Below, piece after piece: positions 1-8,055 of a stretch of 64,000 bases of DNA. The notes under the pieces are model-generated. The model was not told the origin of the DNA. It was given only the letters and a program-made list of their open reading frames with translations, and ran no database searches. Position 1 is the first letter of the stretch. The number at the start of each line of letters is the position of its first letter. This stretch comes from Hungatella hathewayi WAL-18680 (lineage in GTDB: Bacteria > Bacillota > Clostridia > Lachnospirales > Lachnospiraceae): contig NZ_JH379027.1 of assembly GCF_000235505.1 (NCBI RefSeq), positions 1,441,122-1,505,121 of the forward strand. The letters are read 5' to 3'. The translations under genes were made by a program, and so were the position numbers.

Positions 1-1
1 A

Positions 2-277
2 GGAGGGTTGGATACCAATAAGGCTCTGATGCTGGCAATCAGCGAAAAGACGCCGGCAGTGGAGGCAGATGTCAATGACACGTCGTTCTGGCTGGATACG
101 GCAATGACCGGCAACTATTACATGGACAGTAATCGGGCAAACAAAGGAAAATTGGATGCCAACGGCGGGACCATGAATTTGAAGATTTATGGAATGACCA
201 AGCAGGGATGGAGTGTTGAAGATACATTTTCTGTAAAACCGAGTTTTACGGTGTCAGTGACCGAGCCGGTGCTGTAA
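2..277 (+). CDS. C-terminal part of secreted beta-rich cassette protein (5' truncated by window)
   Basis: The reading frame is open to the left edge, so this is the last ~91 residues of a longer protein; the internal TTG at 8 is not a credible start. The end is clearly related to the end of the protein at 54550-55206: LMLAISEKT corresponds to LMLSVRKKG, YGMTKQGWS to FGITGAGWT, and FSVKPSFTVSV to FTVTPTFTIS. That full-length relative has a signal peptide, so this one is probably exported too. It is followed, as in the other locus, by a small XRE-type gene. Function is unknown; a surface or fibre subunit is inferred from the paralogous locus only. Confidence 0.75.
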   Translation, partial: GGLDTNKALMLAISEKTPAVEADVNDTSFWLDTAMTGNYYMDSNRANKGKLDANGGTMNLKIYGMTKQGWSVEDTFSVKPSFTVSVTEPVL

Positions 278-348
278 AACGGATGTAGAACCGATATGAA
301 AGCGATATCGGCATAAATATAAAACGGACATAAAAGGAGGAACCCAAT

Positions 349-543
349 ATGGCAAACAGAATCCCATGCACCCCATTTGGAAAGAAAATGAAAATCGCAA
401 TGGTAGAACAGGACATTCCCCAGCAGGAACTGGCGAGACGCCTGGGCATCGCCAACTCCACAGTCAGCGACATCATCTACGGCCGCAACCAGTGTGAGCG
501 CACCAAAGAACGCATTGCCGAGACCCTTGGAATCCAGGGATAA
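349..543 (+). CDS. Small XRE-family HTH DNA-binding protein (64 aa)
   Basis: This 64-aa protein is almost entirely one Cro/C1-type helix-turn-helix. QQELARRLGIANSTVSDIIYGR (about residues 25-46) spans the two helices, and the conserved end is ERIAETLGI. The AAGGAGG ribosome site lies 9 bases before ATG. It is nearly identical to the protein at 55244-55438, and both stand directly after homologous exported-protein genes and before a terminator. It is therefore probably the last gene of the operon and may be an autoregulator of it. No ligand-binding or dimerisation domain is visible. Confidence 0.85.
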   Translation: MANRIPCTPFGKKMKIAMVEQDIPQQELARRLGIANSTVSDIIYGRNQCERTKERIAETLGIQG

Positions 544-570
544 TGTGAATAATTGAAAACGTAATGACAG

Positions 571-606
571 AAATAGAGTTCCTGCGCCCCAGGAACTCTA
601 TTTTGA
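571..606 (+). terminator. Rho-independent terminator after small HTH gene
   Basis: A 13-bp perfect stem (571-583 with 591-603), a GCGCCCC loop and a following TTTT-rich tract close the cassette operon before argS. Confidence 0.85.
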
Positions 607-637
607 TTTGGTATTTTGGTTTGGCGTACAAGTTTTA

Positions 638-666
638 TTGATTTTTCCAGCCAGATAGGATATAAT
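638..666 (+). promoter_or_regulatory. Sigma-A promoter for argS
   Basis: TTGATT (638-643), a 17-base spacer and TATAAT (661-666). The predicted RNA start near 673 leaves about 64 bases of leader. No T-box stem or T-box sequence is seen there. Confidence 0.75.
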
Positions 667-736
667 TTTCCAATATGGGTAACTGTAATATTACCGTATT
701 ATGGATGAAAATGAGTGTAAGAAGGAGAATATCAGA

Positions 737-2506
737 GTGAAAAAAATTCTGGATTTAATAGCGGCCAAGATGCGTCCGGCGTTTGCGGCCTGCGGGTATG
801 AGGAAACGTATGCGAAGGTGACATTATCCAATCGTCCCGATTTGTGCGAGTATCAGTGCAATGGCGCCATGGCGGCGGCGAAAGTATATAAGAAGAAACC
901 GATTGATATTGCCAACGATGTGGTGGAGAAGCTGGCGGGCGACCCCATGTTTTCGGAGATGACGGCAGTGATGCCGGGATTTATCAATATCAAGCTGGAC
1001 AGTGGCTATCTGGCGGATTATATGAACGGGATGAGAACTTCCGACAAGCTGGGGCTTGAGGAAGTGGAACAGCCGGTTACGATTATTGTGGATTACGGCG
1101 GAGCCAACGTGGCTAAGCCGCTTCATGTCGGACATCTGCGCCCGGCCATCATCGGCGAGGCCATCAAGAGGATGGGCAAGTTTCTGGGTTATCACGTGAT
1201 TGGCGATGTGCACCTGGGAGACTGGGGACTGCAGATGGGCCAGATTATTGAGGAACTGCGGGACAGACAGCCGGAGCTGGTGTATTTTGACGAGTCCTAC
1301 ACGGGAGAGTATCCGGCAAAGCCGCCGTTTACCATCGGCGAGCTGGAGGAGATTTATCCGGCGGGCAGCGCCAAGTCAAAGACGGATGAAGTCTTCAAGA
1401 AACGGGCCCAGGAGGCGACGCTGAAACTTCAGAACGGCTATGCGCCGTACCGCGCCATCTGGAACCATATTATGAAGGTGTCCGTGGCGGATTTGAGAAA
1501 GAACTATGACAGCCTGAATGTCTACTTTGATTTGTGGAAAGGGGAGAGCGACGCCCAGCCTTATATCCCGGGACTGATTGAGGATTTGGAGAAGAGAGGT
1601 CTGGCCTATGAAAGCCAGGGCGCTCTGGTGGTGGATATCGCCGAGGAGACCGACTCCAAGGAACTGCCGCCCTGTATCATCCGCAAGTCGGACGGCGCGG
1701 CTCTCTATGCCACCTCTGATTTGGGAACCATTATCGAGAGGGAGAAGGAGTATCAGCCTTCCAAATATATTTACATCACGGACAAGCGTCAGGAACTGCA
1801 TTTTATCCAGGTATTCCGTGTGGCGAAGAAGGCCGGGTATGTGAAGCCGGAGACCGAGATGCTCCACCTGATGTTCGGAACCATGAATGGCAAGGATGGC
1901 AAGCCCTTTAAGACCAGGGATGGCGGCGTGATGCGTCTGGAGAACATGGTGGCGGATATCGACGAGGCCGTGTTTGAGCGTATCATGGAAAACCGCTCCA
2001 TTTCCGAGGAGGAGGCCAGGGAGACGGCCAAGATTGTGGGGCTGGCGGCCTTAAAGTACGGCGATTTGTCCAACCAGGTTTCCAAGGACTATGTGTTTGA
2101 TATGGAGAGATTTATCTCCTTTGAGGGCAACACGGGGCCGTATATTCTTTATACCATTGTGAGAATCAAGTCCATTCTCTCCAGATTTAAGGAGCAGGAG
2201 GGGCGCGATGTGTCGGCCGCTTCCATACTGCCGGCAATCAATGATGGGGAGAAGGCGTTAATGCTGGAACTGACCAAATATAACGAAGTGCTGGAGACCA
2301 GCTTTGCGGAGACGGCGCCCCACAAAATCTGCCAGTATATCTATGATTTGTCCAACGCCTTTAACCGATTCTACCACGATAACAAGATTATTGCCGAGGA
2401 GGACAAGGCGCGGCAGGACAGCTGGATTCTGCTGATTACACTGACGAAAGATGTGCTTTGCACCTGCATTGATTTGCTGGGCATTGAGGCGCCGGAGCGG
2501 ATGTAA
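737..2506 (+). CDS. argS: Arginyl-tRNA synthetase
   Basis: Class I aminoacyl-tRNA synthetase that charges tRNA-Arg in the cytoplasm. The ATP-binding signature HVGHLRPA (HIGH box) follows GGANVAKPL. The C-terminal part carries the ALKYGDLSNQ region and the helical anticodon-binding DALR-type domain (NAFNRFYHDNKI). As is common for ArgRS, the KMSKS loop is degenerate, here FKTRDGGVMRLE. The frame is open from an ATG at 701, but AAGGAG at 722-727 sits 9 bases before GTG 737, so GTG is taken as the start (589 aa, a normal family length). Single gene with its own promoter. Confidence 0.95.
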   Translation: MKKILDLIAAKMRPAFAACGYEETYAKVTLSNRPDLCEYQCNGAMAAAKVYKKKPIDIANDVVEKLAGDPMFSEMTAVMPGFINIKLDSGYLADYMNGMRTSDKLGLEEVEQPVTIIVDYGGANVAKPLHVGHLRPAIIGEAIKRMGKFLGYHVIGDVHLGDWGLQMGQIIEELRDRQPELVYFDESYTGEYPAKPPFTIGELEEIYPAGSAKSKTDEVFKKRAQEATLKLQNGYAPYRAIWNHIMKVSVADLRKNYDSLNVYFDLWKGESDAQPYIPGLIEDLEKRGLAYESQGALVVDIAEETDSKELPPCIIRKSDGAALYATSDLGTIIEREKEYQPSKYIYITDKRQELHFIQVFRVAKKAGYVKPETEMLHLMFGTMNGKDGKPFKTRDGGVMRLENMVADIDEAVFERIMENRSISEEEARETAKIVGLAALKYGDLSNQVSKDYVFDMERFISFEGNTGPYILYTIVRIKSILSRFKEQEGRDVSAASILPAINDGEKALMLELTKYNEVLETSFAETAPHKICQYIYDLSNAFNRFYHDNKIIAEEDKARQDSWILLITLTKDVLCTCIDLLGIEAPERM

Positions 2507-2565
2507 TCTGCTAAGGAGCAGGCGGCTTATGTGAGTTTGTTGAAATCGGACGGAGGGGAGTCCCT

Positions 2566-5500
2566 TTGAGAGTAGTGGATATGACAGCCAGAGCCTTCTG
2601 GAAGGGTGAGTATGGAATCACCGGAACCGTGGAGGACGACGGAACACAGTATCAGATAAAAATGGACGTCAAGGGCAGCGATGTAAACAGCTGCTCTTGT
2701 TCTTGTGAGCGGGGAATTTCGTATAAGGGGATTTGTCCCCATGCGAAGTTTCTGCTGGAACATTTTAAGGAACAGGAACTGGAGGATGCGGGAATGCCCG
2801 TGACCACTTCGGCACAGGTGCGGACCATGATTCGTGAATATACTAATCGGGAGGTGGCGGAAATCGTCAGGGAAGGGGAAGAAGAGCAGGTGGATTTCCT
2901 TCCACAGCTGTTCATTGGAAGAAACGATGTGAGGATGGAGTTTAAGCTGGGGCGCGAACGCTATTATGTGGTAAAAGATTTGGTGGCCTTCGCCCAGGCT
3001 GTGAGCCATGGCACCTACGTGGAGTACGGCAAGGAGCTGGCCTTCCATCACAGCGTCGAGGTATTTACAAAAAGGAGCCAGCCGCTGGTGGAACTGGTGG
3101 TGGAGCTGATGAATACGTATCAGGAGAATTACCAGCAGTTTCAGAAAAATGCCGTCAGCGCGGCGCCGTCAGTGAGAAGACTGACGTTAGGAAGGGGCAG
3201 CCGGGACAGGGCCATGGAAGGGCTGATGGGCCAGGAAGTGGACACGGAGGATTACCGTGGCATCAGCCGGAAGGTGACGGTGAAGAGCGGAATCCCGGAG
3301 CTGGTGATTGCGGTGAGACGGGCCAGGAAAGAGGCCATCAAGGTGTCGGTGGACAAGAAGCTGAGCAGCTTTATGGGGGAGAAATATCTCTATCTTCTGG
3401 ACGGGGAGATTCTCTACCGCTGTGACGAGGAGTGCAGCCAGGCGCTGGCGGTGTTCTTCCAGCAGATGACCCAGGGATTCGGGGCCCCCTACGAGGTGAC
3501 GGTGAATTCCAAGGATATCCCGCTGTTTTATGAGCGGGTGCTGAAAAAACTGGAGCCCTACGGGGTTCTGGATGTGGATGACGTGGATTTGGACAGGATG
3601 AGACCGGCGCAGCTGAAGGCGGAGTTTTTGTTTGACTGTCCAAGGCCCGGGGAGATTGTGCTGCGGCCTACCCTGCGGTATGGAAGCTACTCGTTTCATC
3701 CGGTGGAGGACGAGAAGGTGCCCCGGACAGTGACCAGGGATGTGCCAGGGGAATTCCGTATCGGGCAGGTGATTACCCGCTATTTTAAATACCGGGAGGC
3801 CAAGAACCCGGATTTTGTGATTAAGGATGATGACGACGCCCTGTACCGGCTGCTTGACAAGGGCATGGCGGAGTTTGCGGAACTGGGCGAGGTGCTGCTG
3901 ACGGACACGGCCAAGCATGTGAAGATTCTGCCGTCGCCAAAGCTGTCCATGGGGGTCAGCGTGATGGGGGACTGGCTGGAACTGACCATTGACGCGGGGC
4001 ATATGAGCGGAGCGGATTTGCAGCGGATTTTGTCGGAGTACCGCCAGAAGAAGCCGTATTACCGGTTGAGAAGCGGGGAATTTGTGAAGCTGGATATGGA
4101 CGGGTTTATGACCATCGCCAGAATGGTGGACGGTCTGGCGGTGTCCAAGGCGGATTTGCAGAGCAAGAAGATTCGGATTCCCAAGTACCGGGCTTTCTAT
4201 CTGGACAGTCTCTACAAGGAGACGGGAAATATCAGCCTGTACCGGGATAATCTATTTAAATCCATCGTGCGGGGTATCAAGTCGGTGGAGGACAGTGATT
4301 TTGAGGTGCCGGAGAGTCTGCGGCCGGTGTTGAAGGGCTATCAGAAGACGGGCTTTCGGTGGCTGCGGACGCTGGATGCCTGCGGGTTTGGCGGAATTCT
4401 GGCGGATGATATGGGACTGGGAAAGACGGTTCAGGTTATCAGCCTTCTGCTGGATGAGAAGCAGAAAATGGAGGCGGCCGGCAAGAAGCCTGGCACGTCC
4501 CTCATTGTCTGTCCGGCATCTCTGGTGTATAACTGGGAGTATGAGGTCCATACCTTTGCGCCGGAGCTGAATGTGGAGGCGATTACCGGGTTTGGGTGGA
4601 GCCGGGAGTACCGGCTCCAGTCGGTGGAGGAGTACGATGTAATTATCACGTCCTATGAGCTTTTGCGGCGGGATATCCAGTTGTATGAGAATATTGAATT
4701 CCGGTTCCAGATTATCGACGAGGCCCAGTATATCAAGAATCCTACCACTCAGAGCGCCAAGGCGGTGAAGGTGATTCATTCCAGAACCAGATTCGCTCTG
4801 ACGGGGACGCCGATTGAGAACCGGCTCAGCGAGCTGTGGAGCATTTTTGATTATCTGATGCCGGGATTTTTGTTCAGCTACCAGAAGTTTAAGAAGAACT
4901 TTGAGGCGCCCATTGTGAAGGATGGTAACAGCGAGGTGCTGTGGAATCTGCACCAGCTGACGGGACCATTTATCCTGCGGAGACTGAAGAAAGACGTGCT
5001 GAAGGAGCTGCCGGATAAGCTGGAGACTATTGTCTACTCCAGATTTGATGAGGTGCAGAAGGAGCTCTACACGGCCAATGCGGTGAAACTGAAACGGGAG
5101 CTGGAGGGACAGAGCGACCAGGAGTACGGCTCCGGAAGGATGCAGGTGCTGGCGGAGCTGACCAAGCTGCGGCAGGTGTGCTGCGACCCGAAGCTGTATT
5201 ACGAGAATTACCGGGGGACTTCGGCGAAGCTGGAGACCTGTATGGAGCTGTTAAACGGGGCGGTGGAAGCGGGGCACAAGGTGCTTTTGTTCTCCCAGTT
5301 TACGTCCATGCTGGATATCATCGGCAAGCGGCTTGACAAGGATAAGGTGAAGTATCATGTGTTGACCGGAGCTACCTCCAAGGAGGACCGGATGCGGATG
5401 GTTAACCAGTTCCATGAGGATGATGTGCCGGTGTTCCTGATATCCCTGAAGGCGGGCGGTACGGGACTGAACCTGACGGCCGCGGACGTGGTGATTCACT

Positions 5501-5730
5501 ATGACCCATGGTGGAATGTGGCGGCCCAGAACCAGGCTACCGACAGAACCCACCGGATTGGGCAGGAGAAGCAGGTGTCGGTGTTCAAACTGATTATGAA
5601 AGATACCATAGAGGAGAGCATTCTGAAGCTCCAGGAGGCCAAGAAGAGCCTGGCGGAGCAGATTATCACGGAGGGAACGGTGTCCCTTAGCAGTCTGTCG
5701 AAAGAGGACTTGCTGGAGATACTGTCGTAA
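2566..5730 (+). CDS. SNF2/RapA-family DEAD-like helicase with N-terminal SWIM zinc finger
   Basis: A large bacterial Swi2/Snf2 ATPase (1054 aa). Near the N-terminus CSCSCERG followed by ICPHAKF is a SWIM-type zinc motif. Residues ~120-560 match the bacterial SNF2-associated region. Motor motifs follow in order: DDMGLGKT (Walker A Lys ~620), DEAQ (Asp ~718), LTGTPIENRLSELW, LLFSQF, AGGTGLNL and the arginine-finger motif QATDRTHRIGQ. TTG is the start, because GGAGGGGA lies 6 bases upstream and no better start is seen. Such proteins remodel nucleoprotein or RNA polymerase complexes; the substrate here is unknown. The next gene starts 33 bases after the stop. Confidence 0.93.
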   Translation: MRVVDMTARAFWKGEYGITGTVEDDGTQYQIKMDVKGSDVNSCSCSCERGISYKGICPHAKFLLEHFKEQELEDAGMPVTTSAQVRTMIREYTNREVAEIVREGEEEQVDFLPQLFIGRNDVRMEFKLGRERYYVVKDLVAFAQAVSHGTYVEYGKELAFHHSVEVFTKRSQPLVELVVELMNTYQENYQQFQKNAVSAAPSVRRLTLGRGSRDRAMEGLMGQEVDTEDYRGISRKVTVKSGIPELVIAVRRARKEAIKVSVDKKLSSFMGEKYLYLLDGEILYRCDEECSQALAVFFQQMTQGFGAPYEVTVNSKDIPLFYERVLKKLEPYGVLDVDDVDLDRMRPAQLKAEFLFDCPRPGEIVLRPTLRYGSYSFHPVEDEKVPRTVTRDVPGEFRIGQVITRYFKYREAKNPDFVIKDDDDALYRLLDKGMAEFAELGEVLLTDTAKHVKILPSPKLSMGVSVMGDWLELTIDAGHMSGADLQRILSEYRQKKPYYRLRSGEFVKLDMDGFMTIARMVDGLAVSKADLQSKKIRIPKYRAFYLDSLYKETGNISLYRDNLFKSIVRGIKSVEDSDFEVPESLRPVLKGYQKTGFRWLRTLDACGFGGILADDMGLGKTVQVISLLLDEKQKMEAAGKKPGTSLIVCPASLVYNWEYEVHTFAPELNVEAITGFGWSREYRLQSVEEYDVIITSYELLRRDIQLYENIEFRFQIIDEAQYIKNPTTQSAKAVKVIHSRTRFALTGTPIENRLSELWSIFDYLMPGFLFSYQKFKKNFEAPIVKDGNSEVLWNLHQLTGPFILRRLKKDVLKELPDKLETIVYSRFDEVQKELYTANAVKLKRELEGQSDQEYGSGRMQVLAELTKLRQVCCDPKLYYENYRGTSAKLETCMELLNGAVEAGHKVLLFSQFTSMLDIIGKRLDKDKVKYHVLTGATSKEDRMRMVNQFHEDDVPVFLISLKAGGTGLNLTAADVVIHYDPWWNVAAQNQATDRTHRIGQEKQVSVFKLIMKDTIEESILKLQEAKKSLAEQIITEGTVSLSSLSKEDLLEILS

Positions 5731-5762
5731 TGTGTCAGTCATCGAGCGAGGAGGAAAACGCG

Positions 5763-6710
5763 ATGAAGAAGATGTATGGAATTTGGAAAAAGTGGGTGTT
5801 GGCCGGAGTTGTGGCAACGATGACATTTGCAGGCTCTATAAGCGCTATGGCGGCGGAAGCCTGGATCGTGGAAAACGGACAGTATGTGAATGCGGAGGGG
5901 ACTCCCATTGTGGGGGCGCTTGAGAAGGGCATCACGGTGACCAAGTATCAGAACCGGGCCAGCGAGAGCGCCGGCGGCATTGACTGGGCGAAGGTGAAGG
6001 CGGACGGGGTGTCATTTGCCATGGTTCGTCTGGGGTACCACAACGATATGGACCCGTATTATTCCATGAATATCAATGGGGCGGCGGCCCAGGGGATTAA
6101 GGTTGGAGCATTTTTCTACACCCAGGCGTTGGATGTGCAGACGGCGATAGACGAGGCCAACTATGTGCTGGCACTGGTGAAGGATTATCCTATTTCCTAC
6201 CCGATTGCCTATGACGTGGAGTCCAAGGTGCTGCTGGACAGCGGTTTGACGAAGCAGCAGATTACGGACCAGATCAATGCTTTTTGCAGCGTTATCATGG
6301 ATGCTGGCTACCGGCCGGTGGTGTATGCCAACAACGCGTGGCTGACGGAGCATATCGACGCCTCCCAGATTCCCTATGATATCTGGTACGCCAGATATGG
6401 GACGACAAACCATGATTTTAAGAACCGGACTATCTGGCAGTGCGACCAGTACGGCAAGGTGGACGGAATTGTGGGGGATGTGACCATTGAGCTGTCCTTC
6501 ACGGATTACAGCACGCTGATTCCGGCGGACAGCTGGAAGAAAATCGGCGGGCAGTGGTATTATATGAAGAATTACGTGAAGCAGATTGGCTGGGTGCAGG
6601 TGGGAGATAAGTGGTATTATATGGACTCCAACGGCGCGATGGTCCACGACACGACGCTGAATATTGACGGGAAGTCCTATACGTTTGGTCCGGATGGGGC
6701 GATGCAGTAG
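5763..6710 (+). CDS. Secreted GH25 lysozyme with choline/cell-wall-binding repeats
   Basis: Exported muramidase-type glycoside hydrolase (315 aa). A signal peptide ends near SAMAAEA. The GH25 domain covers about residues 45-245 with GIDWAKVKADGVSFAMVRLG, GAFFYTQA and the catalytic-strand motif IAYDVES. The C-terminus has two CW-binding-type repeats (GGQWYYM..., GDKWYYMDSNGAM) and a final DGKSYTFGPDGAM. An ATG overlaps the SNF2 stop at 5730, but the strong CGAGGAGGA site 7 bases before ATG 5763 and the signal peptide there fix this start. Likely cotranscribed with the helicase gene and acts in wall turnover. Confidence 0.92.
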   Translation: MKKMYGIWKKWVLAGVVATMTFAGSISAMAAEAWIVENGQYVNAEGTPIVGALEKGITVTKYQNRASESAGGIDWAKVKADGVSFAMVRLGYHNDMDPYYSMNINGAAAQGIKVGAFFYTQALDVQTAIDEANYVLALVKDYPISYPIAYDVESKVLLDSGLTKQQITDQINAFCSVIMDAGYRPVVYANNAWLTEHIDASQIPYDIWYARYGTTNHDFKNRTIWQCDQYGKVDGIVGDVTIELSFTDYSTLIPADSWKKIGGQWYYMKNYVKQIGWVQVGDKWYYMDSNGAMVHDTTLNIDGKSYTFGPDGAMQ

Positions 6711-6747
6711 CGTGGGGATAGATAGAAAGTAATAGAAGATGAATTCG

Positions 6748-6794
6748 CAGAGTTCCTATGGGAGAGACATCATGGGAACTCTGTTTGTTTTTAA
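6748..6794 (+). terminator. Rho-independent terminator after lysozyme gene
   Basis: A 13-bp stem (6748-6760 with 6771-6783, one G-U pair) is followed by TTTGTTTTT. Confidence 0.88.
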
Positions 6795-6842
6795 AAATGT
6801 GATTGCATCCCAAATGGCGATGTGATATAGTAAATCTATTCA

Positions 6843-6861
6843 CACAGAGTATCACTCTGTG
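6843..6861 (+). repeat. Perfect inverted repeat in intergenic space
   Basis: CACAGAGT and ACTCTGTG flank a 3-base centre, followed by a GC-rich stretch with GGCCAGTTCGGCC. No T-run follows, so it is not an obvious terminator. It may be an operator or a remnant of an interspersed palindromic repeat. Confidence 0.5.
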
Positions 6862-6994
6862 AGTAATCTTCGGCGCGAGCCGTTGCGGCCAGTTCGGCCA
6901 GAGTTTCACACCTTTTGAATAGAAAATATAAATGATATAAAAAAATTTAAGCATTAAGCAAAATATGATATAATATAAGAAAGAAGGAATATTG

Positions 6995-7519
6995 ATGGAT
7001 ATTGATATTTTCATTGATTCATTGACGAATTGTTTAGTCTGTTCTGAGACTGGAGAGGAATGTGATACAGAATACTGTCTTGTTACCAGGACCATCACGA
7101 AGCAGGATGCAGCAGATTTGAGAGCGCAGGGATGGAAATTTGATTGGAGCCTTCCGCAACAGAAAGGTTACGAAGTGTATGAACTTGTACTAGAAAAGGA
7201 TGGTACGGTGCAGGGAATGATAGCGTTGAAGCATATACGAAATCAGTATTATACTCATATTGACATCGTGGAAGCCGCTCCATTTAATGTGGGAATTGCC
7301 GGAAAGTATAAGGGGGTAGGTGCACATTTATTTGCCGTAGCATGTAAACTCAGTTGGGATGCCGGTAATGAAGGATATGTGCAATTTACTGCCAAAACAG
7401 GCTTGGTGGAATATTATAAAAGAATGCTGAATGCAAAGAGTATCGATTGGCATACTTTATACATAGACTCCTATGGCGCCATAGCATTGATAAATAAGTA
7501 TTTTAAGGAAGGTGAATAA
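6995..7519 (+). CDS. GNAT-like acetyltransferase (174 aa), putative
   Basis: The middle of the protein resembles a GNAT fold. A strand region GMIALKHIRNQYYTHIDIVE is followed by the glycine-containing GKYKGVGAHLFAVACKLS, which looks like the acetyl-CoA loop and helix, and by a terminal ALINKYFKEG. The N-terminus has three Cys in CLVCSETGEEC. ATG 6995 is preferred over the in-frame TTG 6992 because AAGAAGGA lies 6 bases before it. A TATAAT box is at 6969-6974. A tiny gene follows after one base, so the two are cotranscribed; a toxin-antitoxin or modification pair is possible but unproven. Confidence 0.6.
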   Translation: MDIDIFIDSLTNCLVCSETGEECDTEYCLVTRTITKQDAADLRAQGWKFDWSLPQQKGYEVYELVLEKDGTVQGMIALKHIRNQYYTHIDIVEAAPFNVGIAGKYKGVGAHLFAVACKLSWDAGNEGYVQFTAKTGLVEYYKRMLNAKSIDWHTLYIDSYGAIALINKYFKEGE

Positions 7520-7520
7520 T

Positions 7521-7712
7521 ATGATAGCAGAGGGAAGAAGAGAAAAAAAGATGGATAAATTTGACAGGTTTGGTGAGGTAATGAAGGATGGCAGATTGAC
7601 GGCACCTTCTGATGAAAAAGTATATCGTTTACGGGATGCAATTCTTTTATCAAAGAAATTAGGGCGGTCTTTGACAGAAGAGGAAATGAAGCGTTTTGAA
7701 GTGAAACAATAA
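7521..7712 (+). CDS. Small hypothetical protein (63 aa), partner of upstream GNAT-like gene
   Basis: A short, charged, probably helical protein with no signal peptide or membrane segment. It starts one base after the stop of the acetyltransferase-like gene, with the site AAGGAAGG lying over the end of that gene. GTG 7512 is in frame, but ATG 7521 has the better spacing. Motifs such as GRSLTEEEMKRFE suggest a helix pair. The family was not recognised. The tight coupling suggests that it works with the upstream gene. Confidence 0.6.
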   Translation: MIAEGRREKKMDKFDRFGEVMKDGRLTAPSDEKVYRLRDAILLSKKLGRSLTEEEMKRFEVKQ

Positions 7713-7738
7713 TGCGAATAGCAACAAATTTCTGTGGA

Positions 7739-7767
7739 TTGACATTTATTTACAATTGTGATACGGT
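7739..7767 (+). promoter_or_regulatory. Promoter for riboswitch-controlled cation ATPase gene
   Basis: Consensus TTGACA at 7739-7744 with TACGGT at 7762-7767 (17-base spacer). The -10 is weak. The placement about 25-30 bases before the aptamer supports it. Confidence 0.55.
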
Positions 7768-7792
7768 ATTATCAATGGAACGATAATTGCAT

Positions 7793-7938
7793 AGCTGAGG
7801 GAGTAATTCCGCAGGACAGCGCCAGGCGGTGGACGGTCTTTTGAATGGGAACCGGGGCTGGGAGCGCTGTTGGCGAGGTAAATCAACAGCATGGCGTGCC
7901 GCAGGGGCGTCTGGTTTATCTATAAAGAATGAGACTCA
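7793..7938 (+). ncRNA. yybP-ykoY-type (Mn2+) riboswitch candidate
   Basis: The leader holds the two ends typical of this riboswitch class: CTGAGGGAGTAA on the 5' side (7795-7806) and ATGAGACTCA on the 3' side (7929-7938), able to pair through TGAG/CTCA. Between them is a long GC-rich, multi-stem region including GGGAACCGGGGC. Its 3' end overlaps the left arm of a terminator (7933-7972). Mn2+-bound aptamer formation would therefore compete with termination and turn the gene on. The class is known to control P-type ATPases and other Mn/Ca exporters, which fits the gene downstream. A covariance-model search would decide. Confidence 0.68.
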
Positions 7939-7972
7939 TATACAGTAAAAACGCTGTGTATGGGTCTTTTTT
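7933..7972 (+). terminator. Regulated terminator of the putative Mn2+ riboswitch
   Basis: A 14-bp stem (7933-7946 with 7953-7966, three G-U pairs), an AAAAAC loop and T6. It shares GACTCA with the 3' strand of the aptamer base stem, so the two structures exclude each other. Confidence 0.75.
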
Positions 7973-8055
7973 GATACTATCGTAAGGCATAAAAAGCCAT
8001 ATAACAGTCAATCATTCCAGTAACGGGCTTTAAGAAAAGCAGGAGGTGTTTTTTT

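Noticed and set aside
673..737. T-box leader before argS
   Set aside because: The leader is only about 64 bases and has no T-box sequence or antiterminator pairing.
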